This document shows, in pieces, positions 36,711 to 49,254 of a DNA stretch of 64,000 nucleotides (the stretch's first letter is position 1; every line of letters starts with the position of its first letter). The notes below the pieces were generated by a model. That model worked only from the letters and a program-made list of their open reading frames with translations, was not told where the DNA came from and ran no database searches. The stretch lies in assembly GCA_002794785.1 (NCBI GenBank), contig NBBA01000004.1, positions 372,001 to 436,000 on the forward strand, written 5' to 3'. The DNA is from Coniferiporia sulphurascens. Its lineage: Eukaryota; Basidiomycota; Agaricomycetes; Hymenochaetales; Hymenochaetaceae. The position numbers and the translations under genes were made by a program.

Positions 36711-37990
36711 GCGTGTGGGCGCAGCGTACCGGTGGACCCCGGAAAAGCGGCACATTACCCGCGACGCGTCAGCAATCAAACACGACACGCCAAAGTTACT
36801 GTCAAAACACAGCATCGAAGTACGCTAATACCGCATACGGACTCGGAGAAAAGCTTCGCGCAAACACGCACGCGGGACAAGTACCTGGGAGGTAACATAC
36901 ACACACTAGCGCATGAAAAAGAAAAAAAGAACAAAAGAACAAAAATTGGGTCCGCACTGTGGGTCGCTCTGCGTCTTCTCGCAAGTTTGTCGTCTCTACA
37001 TCTGTCCCGCGACGACCCGCCGCATAGCAACGCCCCTCCGCAGCATATGTACACCGTGCACACGGCTGCCCACATCAGTCCTACAAGAACATTAATATTT
37101 GCGTCCCAAAGAGGAGGCGTACCTGCCACTTCGATAGCGATCGTCGTCACTCAGTTAATACCGCCCACACTATCCATATCCATCTCGAGACACTGCACAT
37201 GCACCGGTCCTTCCCCGCCCTCGCGCCCTTTTCGCAGGCCTTTCATATCCCGTACGGCCGGCCCCGGTTCCCCGGGCCCCGTCTCCCGACTCCCTTGTCC
37301 TCGAGTACGACAAGCGACAACAAGCGACAGGCTCACCACTCCGCAGTACGTACTCCGGGCCTCACCCCCACCCCCCCGTGAGACCGCCCCACCACCGACC
37401 GCGTTATTAAACATTCAGTCCTGAGCGTTTATTAATCCATTAGCTATCCATTAATCGATAATCAAACATTAATTCGCAGTAGTGCCGCCGATACTGCGGT
37501 CATCGTCGCGGTCATCCCCGGCCGCCCGGTCGTGGGCTCGTGAGCTCATGAGTACTAGTACCACCCGCGTCCCTCAGAATATTGGACCGTGTGCGTGCGA
37601 CAGGATTAGGCCTAGGGCTCCAAAAGACGCGCGCTTAGTTTATTAAGGGGTGCCAGTTTCCACGTCTTAAGGTTTTGTCGCTTCGTCGCTTCGAGTCGGT
37701 TCGTCCTTCCGTCGTTGTATTAGCGCGCCGCGTACTTGGAGGAATGGTGTGTATGATCATGGATGCGTTCCGGGAACTCTAAGTCTGTATGCTGTATGTA
37801 GATCACGATGCGTTGGTAATGCGTCAAGGACTCAAGGTACACGAGTAATCGGTATTAGCGCTTGGAAGCTCGAGGGGACGGACCACAGACCCGGACAGAC
37901 TTTGTTAACATCAACATCAATCAATCAATACCGATATTAATATTAATTCCCGCGATTGAAACGTAGCCGAAAATACAAAACAGTTTGTAT
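36711..37990. other. Intergenic, no gene seen
   Basis: Downstream region of the LysM gene and featureless sequence. Short ORFs on both strands overlap each other and show no family features. Confidence 0.35.
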
Positions 37991-38669
37991 ACGGGAACGG
38001 GGACGGGAACGGGAACGGGGAGTTGGACATCCTTTGGATAGACGATAGACGGTAAGCGGAATCAGAGTTCGTAGCTGACACTTGAAACTTGAAACTGAAA
38101 CTTAAACTGAAACTGAAAAGGGACAGTACTAGTGCGAAGTTGGAAGATCCAAGTCATGATAAACCGAATACCCAAAATTGCTATTAAAGAAGGAGCTTGA
38201 ACTGTCTACACGTCTACACGTCTACACAGGCTGCAGAGCGCGGGAAAAGAGGGGTGACCAGTACTTAGTACTCGGCCCGGACTCAGAGGGGATTGATATT
38301 CGGGGGAATATTGACAACTTGAATATTGATCAGGGAAACAATTAGGAAAACAAGTCGAGACCGCGACGAGAACAGTACTAGTCCGAGGTGAGGTGAGGTT
38401 TTTGTAATAATACATATAAAATAAAATAAAATATTGAGAAATGGGAAACGGGAGAATTAGACACTGGGCTGGGCTGGGCTGAACCGCTGCCAGTGAATGG
38501 CCGGGGACATGAGGAATTGTTATTAATGAATCCGCGTCCGCGTCAGTCTCACGCCGGTGTCCCGACTCGGACTCGGAAGCCGAGATAGCGTTGATAGCGA
38601 CCTCGGATGATGTCGTTAACTTGAGGCGCCACAACCACAACGAGCCTGATCATGAGTGACAAGCCCGAG

Positions 38670-38707
<38 letters not shown>

Positions 38708-40330
38708 CAGTAAGTAAGTTAGAGACCACAAGCAGCGACATTAGTATTCGAAGGAGTCTGAGTTTCCCTCAGGCTGGGCCCTGACTTCTTAAAAAGTCGT
38801 AGAAAGTCGTACTAGTGTACCTAAAGCTTGAAAGAAGATCCTGTCAGACTCGGTTTTGGAAGCTCCGAGTCCATGTGGCACATGGCACATGGCACAAAGC
38901 ACAAGCACAAGCACAAGCACAAGCGGTCGGTCACGGTCAGAACTCAGAACTCAGAACTCAGAACGCGAGATTAATACTCTATAATTGAACTAGACCAGAT
39001 TGGACTAGACCGGATTGGACTAGACCGGATTGGACTGGACTGAACTGGATTGGATTGGGCTGCTCATTTCTGATTCGACCGCTAGTGTTTGCCAGTGCCA
39101 TCATCATGGTATAGACTATCCTATCCTATCCTATCCCATAATATAATATAGTATAAGGATGCATTCAGTCCTCATTTGGGTTGACGCCTAGTGCTAGTGC
39201 TCACTGCTCAGCACTAGCCGCGGCGTCGCGTCGCTTCAAGTTAGTCGAGATAGTAGATAGTAGATGGTACGGTAGATAGTAAATGCGGCGCATCGTGATT
39301 CATGACTCGGATATGAGCCATACAGTACTGTACTTATGAGTTTTCGATTCCAGTTTCAGGTTTTAAAAAAAGTTCTTTCAGGGACGACGAGGACGAGGAC
39401 GATGGCTTGAGTTTGGACTAGCACGACTCGGATATTATTGCACAGTAGATAGTAAGCTTATGATAGATGGGTACGGAAAGATATCGATAGAGCCAGGCTA
39501 CTAAGGGGTGATGTTTTAATACCGCCCTGGGTTATTATCCGCTGTTTGGATCTTCTTTTAAGTTAATTACATGTATACAAGCAAAAAAAAGGGGGGGGGG
39601 AGAAGCGAGGTACGAGAATACGGGAATAGTGGGGTATGAGAATATGAAAGGAAGGAAGAGAGAGAGAAAGAGAGAAAGGGAAATAGAAGAGAAATAATAA
39701 GGAAGACGGAAGACGGAAGAAAGAAGGCGTAAAAAAATATGAAACACGAAAGAGGCTGCAGGAAAGGAAGACAGACTCGGATGAAGTGAAAATGAGGGAA
39801 AATAAATTTGGAATCGGAATCGGAATTGAAAAAGGGAGAAGTGGGAATGCTTGACGGTCTTGGTACTAGGATATGGTGATGGTGATGGTGATGGTGATGA
39901 TGATATGATGAGGCAGCAGAGAACTTGGAAGGTCGGAAGGTCGGAAGGTTGGAAGTCGGGGGGTTGGAAGACAGTGAATAGGACCGACGATGGGGTCACT
40001 GTGTGCCAACGTGGCGCAGTTTAATTTCGCGGCGGGCATTAACGCGAGGGTGGGTGGAATGAAGTGGGGGGTGGGGGCGGAAAGGGGCGGGAAATCGGGA
40101 AATCGGGAAATCGGGAAATCGGGAGAAAGGTATTGGAGAGGAGGTAGTGGTGGCCCGGGGGGAAACGGTGTTGCGGTATGGGAGACGTAGAGAGCACGGT
40201 GATGATTGGCACGCCGAGAAGCCCTAAGGAAGCGGGGTGGGGAAGGGAAAGGGAAAGGAAATGGAATATAATGAAATGAGATGAAATAAGAACGAAAGGG
40301 AAAAAAGAAAAAGAAATGGAGTGATGGCTG
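37991..40330. repeat. Microsatellite-rich island 2
   Basis: A second cluster of many different tandem repeats: GGAACG-like units at 37995-38020, GTCTACAC x3 at 38203-38227, AAGT at 38670-38719, GCACAA at 38898-38924, CAGAACT at 38938-38964, TCCTA near 39119-39137, an A8 run joined to a G-run at 39582-39600, GGTGAT at 39873-39904 and AAATCGGG at 40088-40124. The rest is purine-rich on the plus strand. No gene supported. Confidence 0.8.
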
Positions 40331-40480
40331 TAAAAATTAAAAAAAGGAACAAGAAACAAGAAACAAGCTTGAGAGAGATAGATGCGCAAGTCTATCGACG
40401 ATCGACCGTCGATCGGCACTTGGCATCAAGCATTCTGCATTCTGCAGTCGTCATCCCGTACAGTCAGTTCCGGGGCCAGA

Positions 40481-41596
40481 CTAGATGCGCTGCGACCACC
40501 CCGCGCGGCGGGCCGCCTCGAGCGCCTCAGCACCGCGGATAAGCGTCGAGTCGAGCGGCGCGTAGACATCTATACCAGGCACCCAGTCTATAATATACGG
40601 GTCCCGCACGTCCTGCGTCTCGGCCTGCTCAGCCTGCTCCACCGTCGGCATCTGGTCGGAAGAGGGGAAACCACGCTGTCAGCTTACACATTCTGACCGG
40701 TGGGGAAGAGGAATACGCACGGGGAACAAGTCGTAGCGGCTCTTAAGGAATACGCGGCGGCGCGCGGGCATGACGCACGCTGCAGAGCTTACTAGCGCGG
40801 CGCATAGAGTGCGAATGGGGAGGAGCGCGCAGTACGTTGCGCGCTGCACGCCGTCTACTTTTGCGAGCTGTCCGCGGAAGGAAGGCGGTTGGCGGCGGGG
40901 CAGGACGCCGAAGACGCCGTATTCGTATGCGGTGCTTTCCTATATGGTTCGTCGGTGAGCGGATGCGTTCAAGGGATGTAGGCGAGAAATGAATAGGAGG
41001 AGAGGAGAAGAAGTGCTTACATCGTCTGCGGGGACTTCGCCAGTCTGGAGCTGCGGCCAGAAGGAATGCTTGATGATGGCTTCTATTTCCTCGATAACGA
41101 CGTAGACCTGCTCGCCTGGTACGTACTGCTGGTAGGGATTGTGTGTGGGCCCGAGGCAGTACTATCAGATAGAAGAATACTTTTTAGCGCTGTGTTCTTT
41201 GGGCGCTTGTATGCTAGTATAGTCATACCTTTTTGTGATCGGTGACCTCCCAGAACCCGGTAACGTACGCGGAGACGCTCATGACGCTCCACACGCTCTC
41301 GCACTACATATCAAGTCCCAGATACAATTAACTCCAGACAGACGCTCAAAAAATGGGGGGAATGTACTCACAAATAGCACAATAGCAGCCCAGACGCGGG
41401 AAAGCCATGCAAAGTATGCAGGCTGGGGCTGTACGTCGCGTCTGCGAAGCCCGCGGTGGTCTGCCAGACGCTCGTGACGCGGCATGCGGTAGAATGGCTG
41501 TCGGTGCCGCGTCTGTGTTTGGGTCTCGGTCTCGGTCCGGCCACGCTGTGGGCGGGAGAAGCTCAAGTTCAGGGACTTCAGTGAGCGCTGGGACAT
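40481..41596 (-). CDS. Unknown conserved-looking protein with two hydrophobic segments
   Basis: Five exons on the minus strand: 41596-41372, 41303-41229, 41161-41021, 40939-40721, 40651-40481; 276 residues with all phases closing, which supports a real gene. The N-terminal 60 residues are Arg/Gln/Thr-rich. A first hydrophobic stretch (WLSRVWAAIVLF, continuing across the intron as CESVWSVMSVSAYVTGFW) and a second (YCALLPIRTLCAALVSSAAC) suggest a membrane protein. Between them is a Tyr/Pro-rich segment with PHTNPYQQYVPGEQVYV. The C-terminus is soluble (DVRDPYIIDWVPGIDVYAP). I recognise no family. It could be a small lineage-specific membrane protein. Confidence 0.65.
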
Positions 41597-42928
41597 CTTG
41601 ATATATGCGTATATGTGTATGTCGGGAGGGGATATATCTGGTACTTGGTTCTGATTCTCAACGGAAGTAGACTCGGGGGGAGGCGGGATCGAAGACGTGG
41701 TCGGTCGGAGTGGGTATGCAGGTCTTTGCACGGTGTGGACAATAGCGACGCGGTACTCCTTAAGTATACACGTCTCGACATGGCGCGCTTTGGCCCGGGC
41801 CCTGGGGCGATGGCAGCAGAAAGCGATGGGCACCACAGGGCAGTGGGGGCTCAGCGGGCAGCGACGGCCGGCCGGCCGAGGGGGAGGGCCACAGCGAGCA
41901 ACAAGGTTTAAAGCGGTCACCACTTATGGCACCGCCTTGCGACGGAATTGGGCCACCCGCATGTGTGGTCTGTGATCCGTGGTCGCAGTTGCGTCTTCGA
42001 AAGTCTAAGCATACGTGACGTGCTCCCCAAAACGGGGAGATCCGGACCTGGAAATGGGTGTTCTCGTGGACACGAGGGGAGCGAGGGCCGGAGAGACGAG
42101 GGGTACAGTAGGTGGTTGGCCTTTGGGCAGTGAGGCGAGGCATAATAAGGCCTTGAAAGCGTGTGGTGCTCAAGCGGAGGCGGTACGCGACCCAATCGCT
42201 ATTGTTGGCAGATATCGATATCGGTCTAATTTTTTTTGTCGAGTGGCCGCTTGAGCCGTCCCCATGCGTCTGTAGTCTGTTTAGCTGCCGTTGTTGGGGG
42301 ATGCGGGTAGGCCCAGTGGCCTAGCAAGTAACGGGGCTCAGAGAGTCACCGCTCAGAATTAAGGAAAGGGAGAAAGGGTACTCTAACATACCTCTTTTTC
42401 CCTTTTTCAAGGATCAATCAAGGATCTAAATCGATAATTTTCACCTGAAAAATGTTCTATTGGCATTTTCCCTGAGCTGCTCTTGACTTTCTCAATTGTT
42501 TTCACCTGCTCGCCGAACTGGACATGATGGATGTGGCGGTGCAAACAAGAGTTGTAATGGATCGACAGGGTCTTCGGTCTCCGGAAAATCCCGGAACGTC
42601 ACTTCAAGCAGACGCCTAGAGAAAAGTACAACATATATTCTTGATGGTTCAGAAAGTACAGGGCTTGAAAGAAGTACACGCCGCACGGTGTTTGTGTATG
42701 TCCTATAGCCAGATTGGTATGCGTATTATGCAAGAAGCCGCTACAGACATCGACAAACGGAGCCATATGGGCCCCTGCTGGACTCAAGCACCGCTTCACA
42801 GGCTTGACGAATAAGGAGAAGAGACGAAAGCAGTGCCTTAGACTTGCTTCACATATCTAGTAATGGAAACGAATTAGCATATACATCAAAATCAGCGTGG
42901 GCGACGTAGTTGAGAGGAAATTCGTAGC
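41597..42928. other. Intergenic with a possible coding relic
   Basis: About 1.3 kb. On the minus strand near 42660-42490 an open stretch reads like protein (LLEVTFRDFPETEDP), but it has no recognisable start or partner exons. It may be an exon of a decayed gene. Otherwise featureless. Confidence 0.3.
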
Positions 42929-44433
42929 TCACGTGGCGTCGAGCTGCTTCAACTTTGGCAGAGCAAGAATGATCTTGCGGCGGTACGATGCGCCCTCCGC
43001 AGCCTGCAATGGATTTGCCTCGAGATACACTGTCTCAAGTGACTTTAAATGAGCAAGTTGCGGCTCAAGGTCTGCCAACGTTCGGATGCGATTTCCCGAC
43101 GCCTATTCAGAACGAACGCGTAAGGGTAGCCAGGGTTTTCGGACCAGCAAAAAGTATGCCTTCAGTGAAGGGAAAAGCGCGTGACATGCGGGAGAGAAGA
43201 CAAGCTTACCCAAAGCTCTTCAAGTTCACTTAGGTTTGCAACCCCTTCAAGCCTTTCGATAAAGTTGTTGCTCACGTCAAGCACACGCAGTTTCTTCTGT
43301 TAAGCGCCGTCGGTTCAGCTTCTGTCATTAGGAAGCGCAAGATGAAGGACGGACGCACATTGTTCTCCAGTCCCTCGATACGCACAACGCCGTTATGGCT
43401 GATATAGAATTCTTCAAGTGCGTGTAACTCTTCGAGACCTTCCAGTTTAGTGATGCGGTTCGACTGAATTGACAGAATCTTGAGGCGGCCGAGAGTTTGC
43501 AAACCCTGCGTATGGAACACGATCAGTCAGAAAAATAAAGGGGGGTGCAGCGCGAATGGAAGACCAGACCTCAAGTTTAGTTATCTTATTCTTCCCTAAC
43601 CATAGCTCTTCGAGATTCACGAGTGCGTCGAGGTTCTCTATTCTCTTTGTGGAGATCAGAGCAACGCTCCGAATGAAAACAAACGCATACATACACGTAT
43701 TCGGTTACCACCAAGCTCGAGACTCCGGAGTGAAGCGCCAAGATTTGAGAGTCCGTCGATGCGCGAAATGCGATTCTGTACGAAATACACGGTCCGAAGC
43801 AACGGAAAATGTGCAAGGCACGTAGGAATAGCGCGTAGAAGGTTGAACGAAAGGTCGAGTACACTATTATCAGCCAGGACGTTTGGGATGATTACGGTCA
43901 AACCTCAGGCAGGACGTGTCAGATTTCATGGCGTGCTTACCTCATAATCGTGCACTCGTCGAGAGCCCCGTCTACGCTCTTCAGTTTGTTATCGTACATA
44001 TCGAGCTCTTCAAGCGCAACAAGTGCGCCGAATATCTGCGGGTCGAGCGCCGCGATGAAGTTTTGGCGGAGGCACAATTTCTTCAAATGTTTCCCGAAGC
44101 GCTGCAGTCGCAGGTTCTGAAGGTTCTGTAGACGTGAATGCACAAGTTCTATTTCCTTCGGATGAGGACACCCGCGTTACAAGTCAATATTTAGCGAGAA
44201 GTTATGAAGCGGATGGACAGAAAACGACACACATCGGTTTCGTCAGGCAGGTCCATAAGCAAATCGACATCTCCGTCTTCCCCCTCTTCATCCTCCTCAT
44301 CCTCCTCGCCCTCGTCGGTGTCCGGTTCGACTTCCACGACCACCGCGGCACGCTTCTTCTCAGTATTCTTAGGCAGTACTGCATGTTGCGTCTCTGATCC
44401 CGACCCTACTGTTGCCGCCTGTTTGCCTTCCAT
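42929..44433 (-). CDS. sds22: SDS22, leucine-rich-repeat regulator of protein phosphatase 1
   Basis: Seven exons on the minus strand: 44433-44233, 44155-43941, 43863-43695, 43644-43570, 43505-43359, 43296-43210, 43102-42929; 355 residues. After an acidic N-terminus (a run of Asp/Glu around residues 38-55) come about eleven 22-residue SDS22-type leucine-rich repeats, such as LEELDMYDNKLKSVDG, LRSLELGGNRIRRIENLDAL, LEELWLGKNKITKLEGLQTL and LRVLDVSNNFIERLEGV. The C-terminal cap runs LETVYLEANPLQ to ALPKLKQLDAT. SDS22 binds the PP1 catalytic subunit and controls its maturation and mitotic function. Most introns fall within single repeats, which is why single ORFs here look short. Confident call. 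Confidence 0.92.
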
Positions 44434-45613
44434 CTTGACTGCTCGTGTGTGAAAACACAGATAAGTGGGGGAGGCACGAAGTTGAGGCGGGTTTAGTATT
44501 GCAGTGATGACTCCGTCCGGATCGCTCAGGCGATGCGCCGAGTAAGTAATATTAATGGTGAATACCACCATTAACCATAATGCATAGCGCCTGGTCGGGT
44601 TACTTAGGGTCCTAATCCCATAATTGAACGAGGTACCCGGCCTGATCGGGGTCGTGCGGTGGCGTCCTGTCCCCTGTGAGTCGATCATCCGGAGTCACTT
44701 TTTATTTTTATTTACATCGATGAGGCTTACGTTCATCTTCTCCTCTAAATTTTGCAATCGTCGCTCTCCTCTCTATCACAACATCGACATCCGCACAGTC
44801 ATCTTCCTAGTCCCAAACAACTTTTGGTACGGAGGAAAATGGAAAATTCAACAATGAACAGGCGTTGGCGAGCGGCGAGTCTGACGAGCTCACGGCGCGC
44901 GTCTAGCCGTTGTCCACCACTCTGCGCTAATGCACCTGGGCCAGAAAGCTTGTCACGAATTTAGGGTCCGAGTATTCCCCCTCAGCCCATTGGGGTCCCT
45001 TGATATAGCACTTCGCCTTCGTGTTTGAAGGCACCGTCGACGACCTCGACCCTTTTGTCCATCGCTCGAGTCATCCGTAGCATCAGGTGCGTAAATGATT
45101 CTGCAGCACCTACTGCTTCTCGGGAAGTTTACAGATGGCTTTCAATTCCTTCTAACTCGCTATCAGATTTCGCTGAATAAAGCCTCGATTTCCTGCGCCC
45201 CCCCCCCTCCAAGCATTATGTTTGGCGCATATGATCGACCTCGTAAATTTATACGCAGGGTATTGCACAAGGAAATGGCGCGTTAAATGTGGGAACTACC
45301 GCAAGCACAAAAACGGTGGTGCGAAGACCCAATGTCCATTACAGGCGTGTCGAAGGCGATCGTACAAGCGTTACGTACATACATATATCCCCCAACAAGA
45401 GGTCAAGACATAATAGTGGTGTAGCGGAAGTATCCACCCAAAACCGAAGGAGTACAAATGGTTATAACCGGGGCCGGGGGGAATACGATAGGATTAATAA
45501 GGCGAATGCGGACGATTGGAAGGCACAACAACAACAGGAGAAATCACGAATACTTTCGGCAAAGTCAGTGCATTTTCTCACTCTAGTCGTAATGTACTCA
45601 CCAATTGCATAAC
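44434..45613. other. Intergenic, no gene seen
   Basis: Upstream of sds22 and downstream of maf1. Contains no ORF with family features. It should hold the sds22 promoter, but no clear core element was found. Confidence 0.35.
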
Positions 45614-46723
45614 TTAAGCGGAACTACTGATCTGAAGACCCATTGCCCGCGCACCAGCACCGACGGAGCCCTCCCATCCCATGAATCGTTCGCTACTACT
45701 GAGCTTTCCCGGCGAGCTACGCATCTCCTCGCCGTCACTCGTCCACTGGTGCCCACCCTTCGTTCGTGCGCAGACGGAGACGAACAGTATGCGCTTCAGC
45801 TTGCGGTTCAAGAAAAACCAATGCGAACTCCAGAGCAACGCACCACGCCGGCGCAGCCTCACGCGTAGCGGCGAACCATCCGAGTCGGTGTCGGATGATC
45901 TACGATTGGGTGTATACATGGAGCTCGGACCGGAACGCAGGGAGGACCGTGACTTCCGGGTTTCATCAACATCATAATCGTCGAATACGAATGCCTCTTC
46001 TTCGGAATCCGAAAGTGGCTCGTCATCTTCGTCCGGAACGACGTCGTCGTCATCATCAGAGTAGTCCGTTGCGTGCGGGTCCGACGCAATGTCGGGGACA
46101 TATGAGTACACTTCGCAATCCGGAAGGCCAATCACCTCGTCGAGCATTCGGTAGAGTGTTGGATGTGTGCCCGTGATGATCGGAGGTGGTGCATGGGGGC
46201 TTACAAGCATTGAGTTCACAGGCGACGAGGACGTCGGCACTGAGCTCGGGAAGAAGTCTGAGGATGTGGGAGGATATGCAGAGTACGTGCGTGGAGCTAG
46301 CATGCCGGGATGTTGCGTCGCAGAACTGGTCGAGATAAGCGTCGTGCTGAGTGCATTAAGCACGCCTGCACCACTTTCCTCCTTACAAAAGTGCGCAGGA
46401 CGCACGTCAGAGAATTCATGGTCCGGGAATGCGATGTTGAGGGTTGCGATGAGGAGGTAAAGCGTCTTGCGCGAGGCGTGTTTGTCCATAGGACCAAATG
46501 GCGTCACTTCAGTCTCACGATCGAGTGCAACAAAGGACGGCGGAGGCGGCGAATGCGCAACCTCTTCAGTATAGGCATGTTCGAGTGCTCGGAAGAGCTT
46601 CTTGTCGCGGTTGATGTTTTTGCAAGAGTAGGCCTCAATGCGCGTGTGCACCGAGCATTCGGGACCCTCGTGGGTAAGTGCCTGTGCGAGGCGGGCAAGC
46701 TCGGGAAATTCGATGTATTTCAT
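45614..46723 (-). CDS. maf1: MAF1, repressor of RNA polymerase III
   Basis: One uninterrupted exon of 369 residues. The start at 46723 gives MKYIEFPELARLAQAL, which matches the canonical MAF1 beginning; the frame stays open 60 nt further upstream but without family sequence. Box A contains CSVHTRIEAYSCKNINRDKK. Box B contains SRKTLYLLIATLNIAFPDHE and DVRPAHF. Box C contains LLWSSHWFFLNRKLKRILF. Between A and B the linker is short; between B and C are a Ser/Pro-rich loop, IDEVIGL-like LDEVIGLPDCEVYSYVPD, and a long acidic Asp run. MAF1 integrates nutrient and stress signals to shut off Pol III. Phosphosites cannot be assigned from sequence alone. Confidence 0.93.
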   Translation of the reverse strand: MKYIEFPELARLAQALTHEGPECSVHTRIEAYSCKNINRDKKLFRALEHAYTEEVAHSPPPPSFVALDRETEVTPFGPMDKHASRKTLYLLIATLNIAFPDHEFSDVRPAHFCKEESGAGVLNALSTTLISTSSATQHPGMLAPRTYSAYPPTSSDFFPSSVPTSSSPVNSMLVSPHAPPPIITGTHPTLYRMLDEVIGLPDCEVYSYVPDIASDPHATDYSDDDDDVVPDEDDEPLSDSEEEAFVFDDYDVDETRKSRSSLRSGPSSMYTPNRRSSDTDSDGSPLRVRLRRRGALLWSSHWFFLNRKLKRILFVSVCARTKGGHQWTSDGEEMRSSPGKLSSSERFMGWEGSVGAGARAMGLQISSSA

Positions 46724-47604
46724 GGACGTCAGGATATTATGTTGGGTCGGTTGTGAAGTTTTCGTCGATGGAGACGGCGTCACAGATGTGGGCGACGACG
46801 ACCACGACGTTGTTAGTCCTCAGGGGCAGTGAAAGGGGACGGTGAGACTCAAACGCAATGTTGCACCGAACCGCATTGCTGGTGGCGCGGGAGGTTGCAA
46901 TACAGGTGCAAACACGTCCAGTTTTGGTTATCTGTGGCGCTGCGCACGTTCTACTCTGGCTCTTCACCATTGGCACGTTCCTCAGCTATTACCGTCATAT
47001 TTCACGCTCTGGCTCTTTCCCAAATCTCTGCTTAATATTCGACCACTAACCTCTCCTTTAATTTGGCCTTCAAGTCTACTTTTACACTCGCATCACTTGG
47101 CTTCGAATTTAATTCGCTTTACATATTCGGAACACCCGTTTGAATTGTAACGTGTTACACTCGTAGAGCACTCTTAAAACCAAGTTTACAGTGAAGCCGC
47201 AGTTTAACCTTTAGTCGGTGAGGCCTATTAGGCTCGACCGCCGTGTCATCTTCGCTGCTCCTTGACCAAATTAGGAGAAAAATGGTAGGGCCCTCACACA
47301 CGTTCTTACGGGGTTGTGTAATATGGCTATTTTCCTTCAAATTTAAAAAATGCCGCCCTCTTCGATTATTACCATTACGGTCCTAGATTTTGTCTATTTA
47401 CGTCTTTTCTCAAGAACTCGCTCTCAGCTTTCAAAGGCGGTCTCGTCGGCGAAGTGATTTCTCCGTCAACCTCCCATTAAGCTCGAGTTCAAACGTTCAT
47501 TATTTACTTTGTCGACGCAGGTTCCATGTCCATCTGCTCGGTTCGATCCTGGGGTGCGTGATACTGTCTCTGCAAAATGCATATTCGGCTTCATATGTGC
47601 ATAT
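46724..47604. other. Intergenic with a short dispersed similarity
   Basis: 46881-46990 resembles 51130-51230 in the same orientation (both contain CCAGTTTTGG or CTGGTTTTGG, then a GCACGTTCTAC or GACGTTCTAT segment and a CTTCGCCATTG-like block). No gene supported. Confidence 0.35.
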
Positions 47605-48235
47605 ACGATTTTCAATTTGTATTCTTTGTAAAACTTTTTTTTTGTGCTAGGTCGGACTGTTTTTTTGTGATGAAGCCCTCTTCTCTCATATAACCGAGAA
47701 GATAGAATACCACCGTATACTACAACCCCTATCTCCTCAATCCTCGCTCCTGAAGGACTTGCTTTTCTCCCGTAAAGAGGAGATATTAGGTGAAGGTGAA
47801 GGGCATTTACGACTGGTATATCAAGACGGAATTTTGTAAGTCTGTGATTGCGAGTCTGCGACGGGTATCTCGAAAAACTAAACGTGTTATAACGTCATTC
47901 ATTTTTAACCCGCTTACAGAAAGGCATGTTGAAAATACTCAACTGCGACAGCTATACACGTATCATCTAGCTAAGCAAGCCTGCTGCAATGTGGAAAGGA
48001 TCTGTTCGGAGGGGACGAGAGCAGCTGTTCCGAGTCTTGAACAGGTTGGGAGCTGGACTGAATCAGGATCTAGCCCCTGAGTCACTAAGGACCTCTTCGA
48101 AAGGGAAAAAATACATTTTCTATCTCGACCACATCATCATTCAAATCCTAAGGAACAAACAGCATTCCCTGCGTTGTGCCCGAGGCCGAGGCTGCATGCC
48201 ATCACTATTTAAAAATAAAATCCAGATTTGGAAGA
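47605..48235 (+). repeat. Dispersed repeat, copy 2 (inverted partner of 826-1390)
   Basis: Plus-strand counterpart of the minus-strand repeat near the start of the window, 47 kb away. Similarity begins around the T-rich block at 47629-47645 and ends just after AAATCCAGATT at 48219-48229. This copy has small insertions relative to copy 1, for example near 47790-47815 and 47850. An open frame continues past the repeat to 48540, but its sequence there has no counterpart at copy 1, so I do not call a gene. Confidence 0.75.
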
Positions 48236-49254
48236 GCATCTGTAAATGGACAAAATCCCAAATGCAGAAGTACTTGAAACGGAAGGTTCCGGTGTGTCAC
48301 TTCATCATCCCCAAAGCGTGTTCGATCTCTTGCCTATGTCTTGATTCCTCGGGACGCCTTCGCCGCCGAAGAATCAGAATCAGTTATTTGGTACATCCGG
48401 GTTCTTGTTATTGGTTTGCTGATCTGTTCGTAGTCTCTTTATGTGCGTCTCAATTGCTGATCGCTTCGAAGAGAAAAAAAGGGTCATTGGACGAAGACCT
48501 TCATAAGTTTTTCGTATATGTCTATTCTGGAATGACATGAATATTTACTCTTGGCCGGAAATGCGTCCATTATCAAGCCGGGGGCTTCTAGCTGTTCGAT
48601 GAGTCATTTGTGTGGGCGGTTCAAATTATTATGCTGCAAGTCTGTGGCGTCGGTTTTGCTCCTCGGATCCAACTTGAACTGATTCTGATTAATTCGGCGT
48701 TGTTTTGACACTGATGCGATATTACAACCATTTTCCCTCGGGCTTGCTTGAGCGACGCGGGATCAATCAATCCCGCGAGTAATAGTCGGATTCTCAAGTT
48801 TTACGGCCCTGAAAGGACAACACATCGGGGTTGTTCCGGCGCCGTTGTATCTTCTGTGCGTATAGGAAACATTGTTCTTGACTGTTTAACTTTTTCTGGT
48901 AGTCCTCTATGCTTCCCCCAAAGGACCGGACATATTCAGGTATTCTTCCCCTCGCGAATGGGTGTTGGTCTTCAGCGCTCGTCCAGGTTATTGCAAACTC
49001 TCGCTCTATCAGTGGCGTTTTATCCTTTGTTAAGCCGGTCTTTCCCAGATGTAGACGGCACTAGCCCTCCAACGGATGGGACCTTCCTTGATTATCATAC
49101 TGCGCACTCCAACTTATTATGTTGGCGGTTACTTCATGAGCTTTAAAGAGGCCCCTCTTGGTTACCGTGTCGCGGTCACTTCCGTCCCGCACACCATTTT
49201 TAGCCAAGGGATTCCCTTGTACCGCACAGGGACGTCACTAGCAGGCCTTACAGA
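48236..49254. other. Intergenic upstream of the first DUF6534 gene
   Basis: About 1 kb after the repeat. A long open frame at 48748-49146 lacks a clear ATG context and shows no recognisable domain. It presumably holds the promoter of the gene at 49255. Confidence 0.35.
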
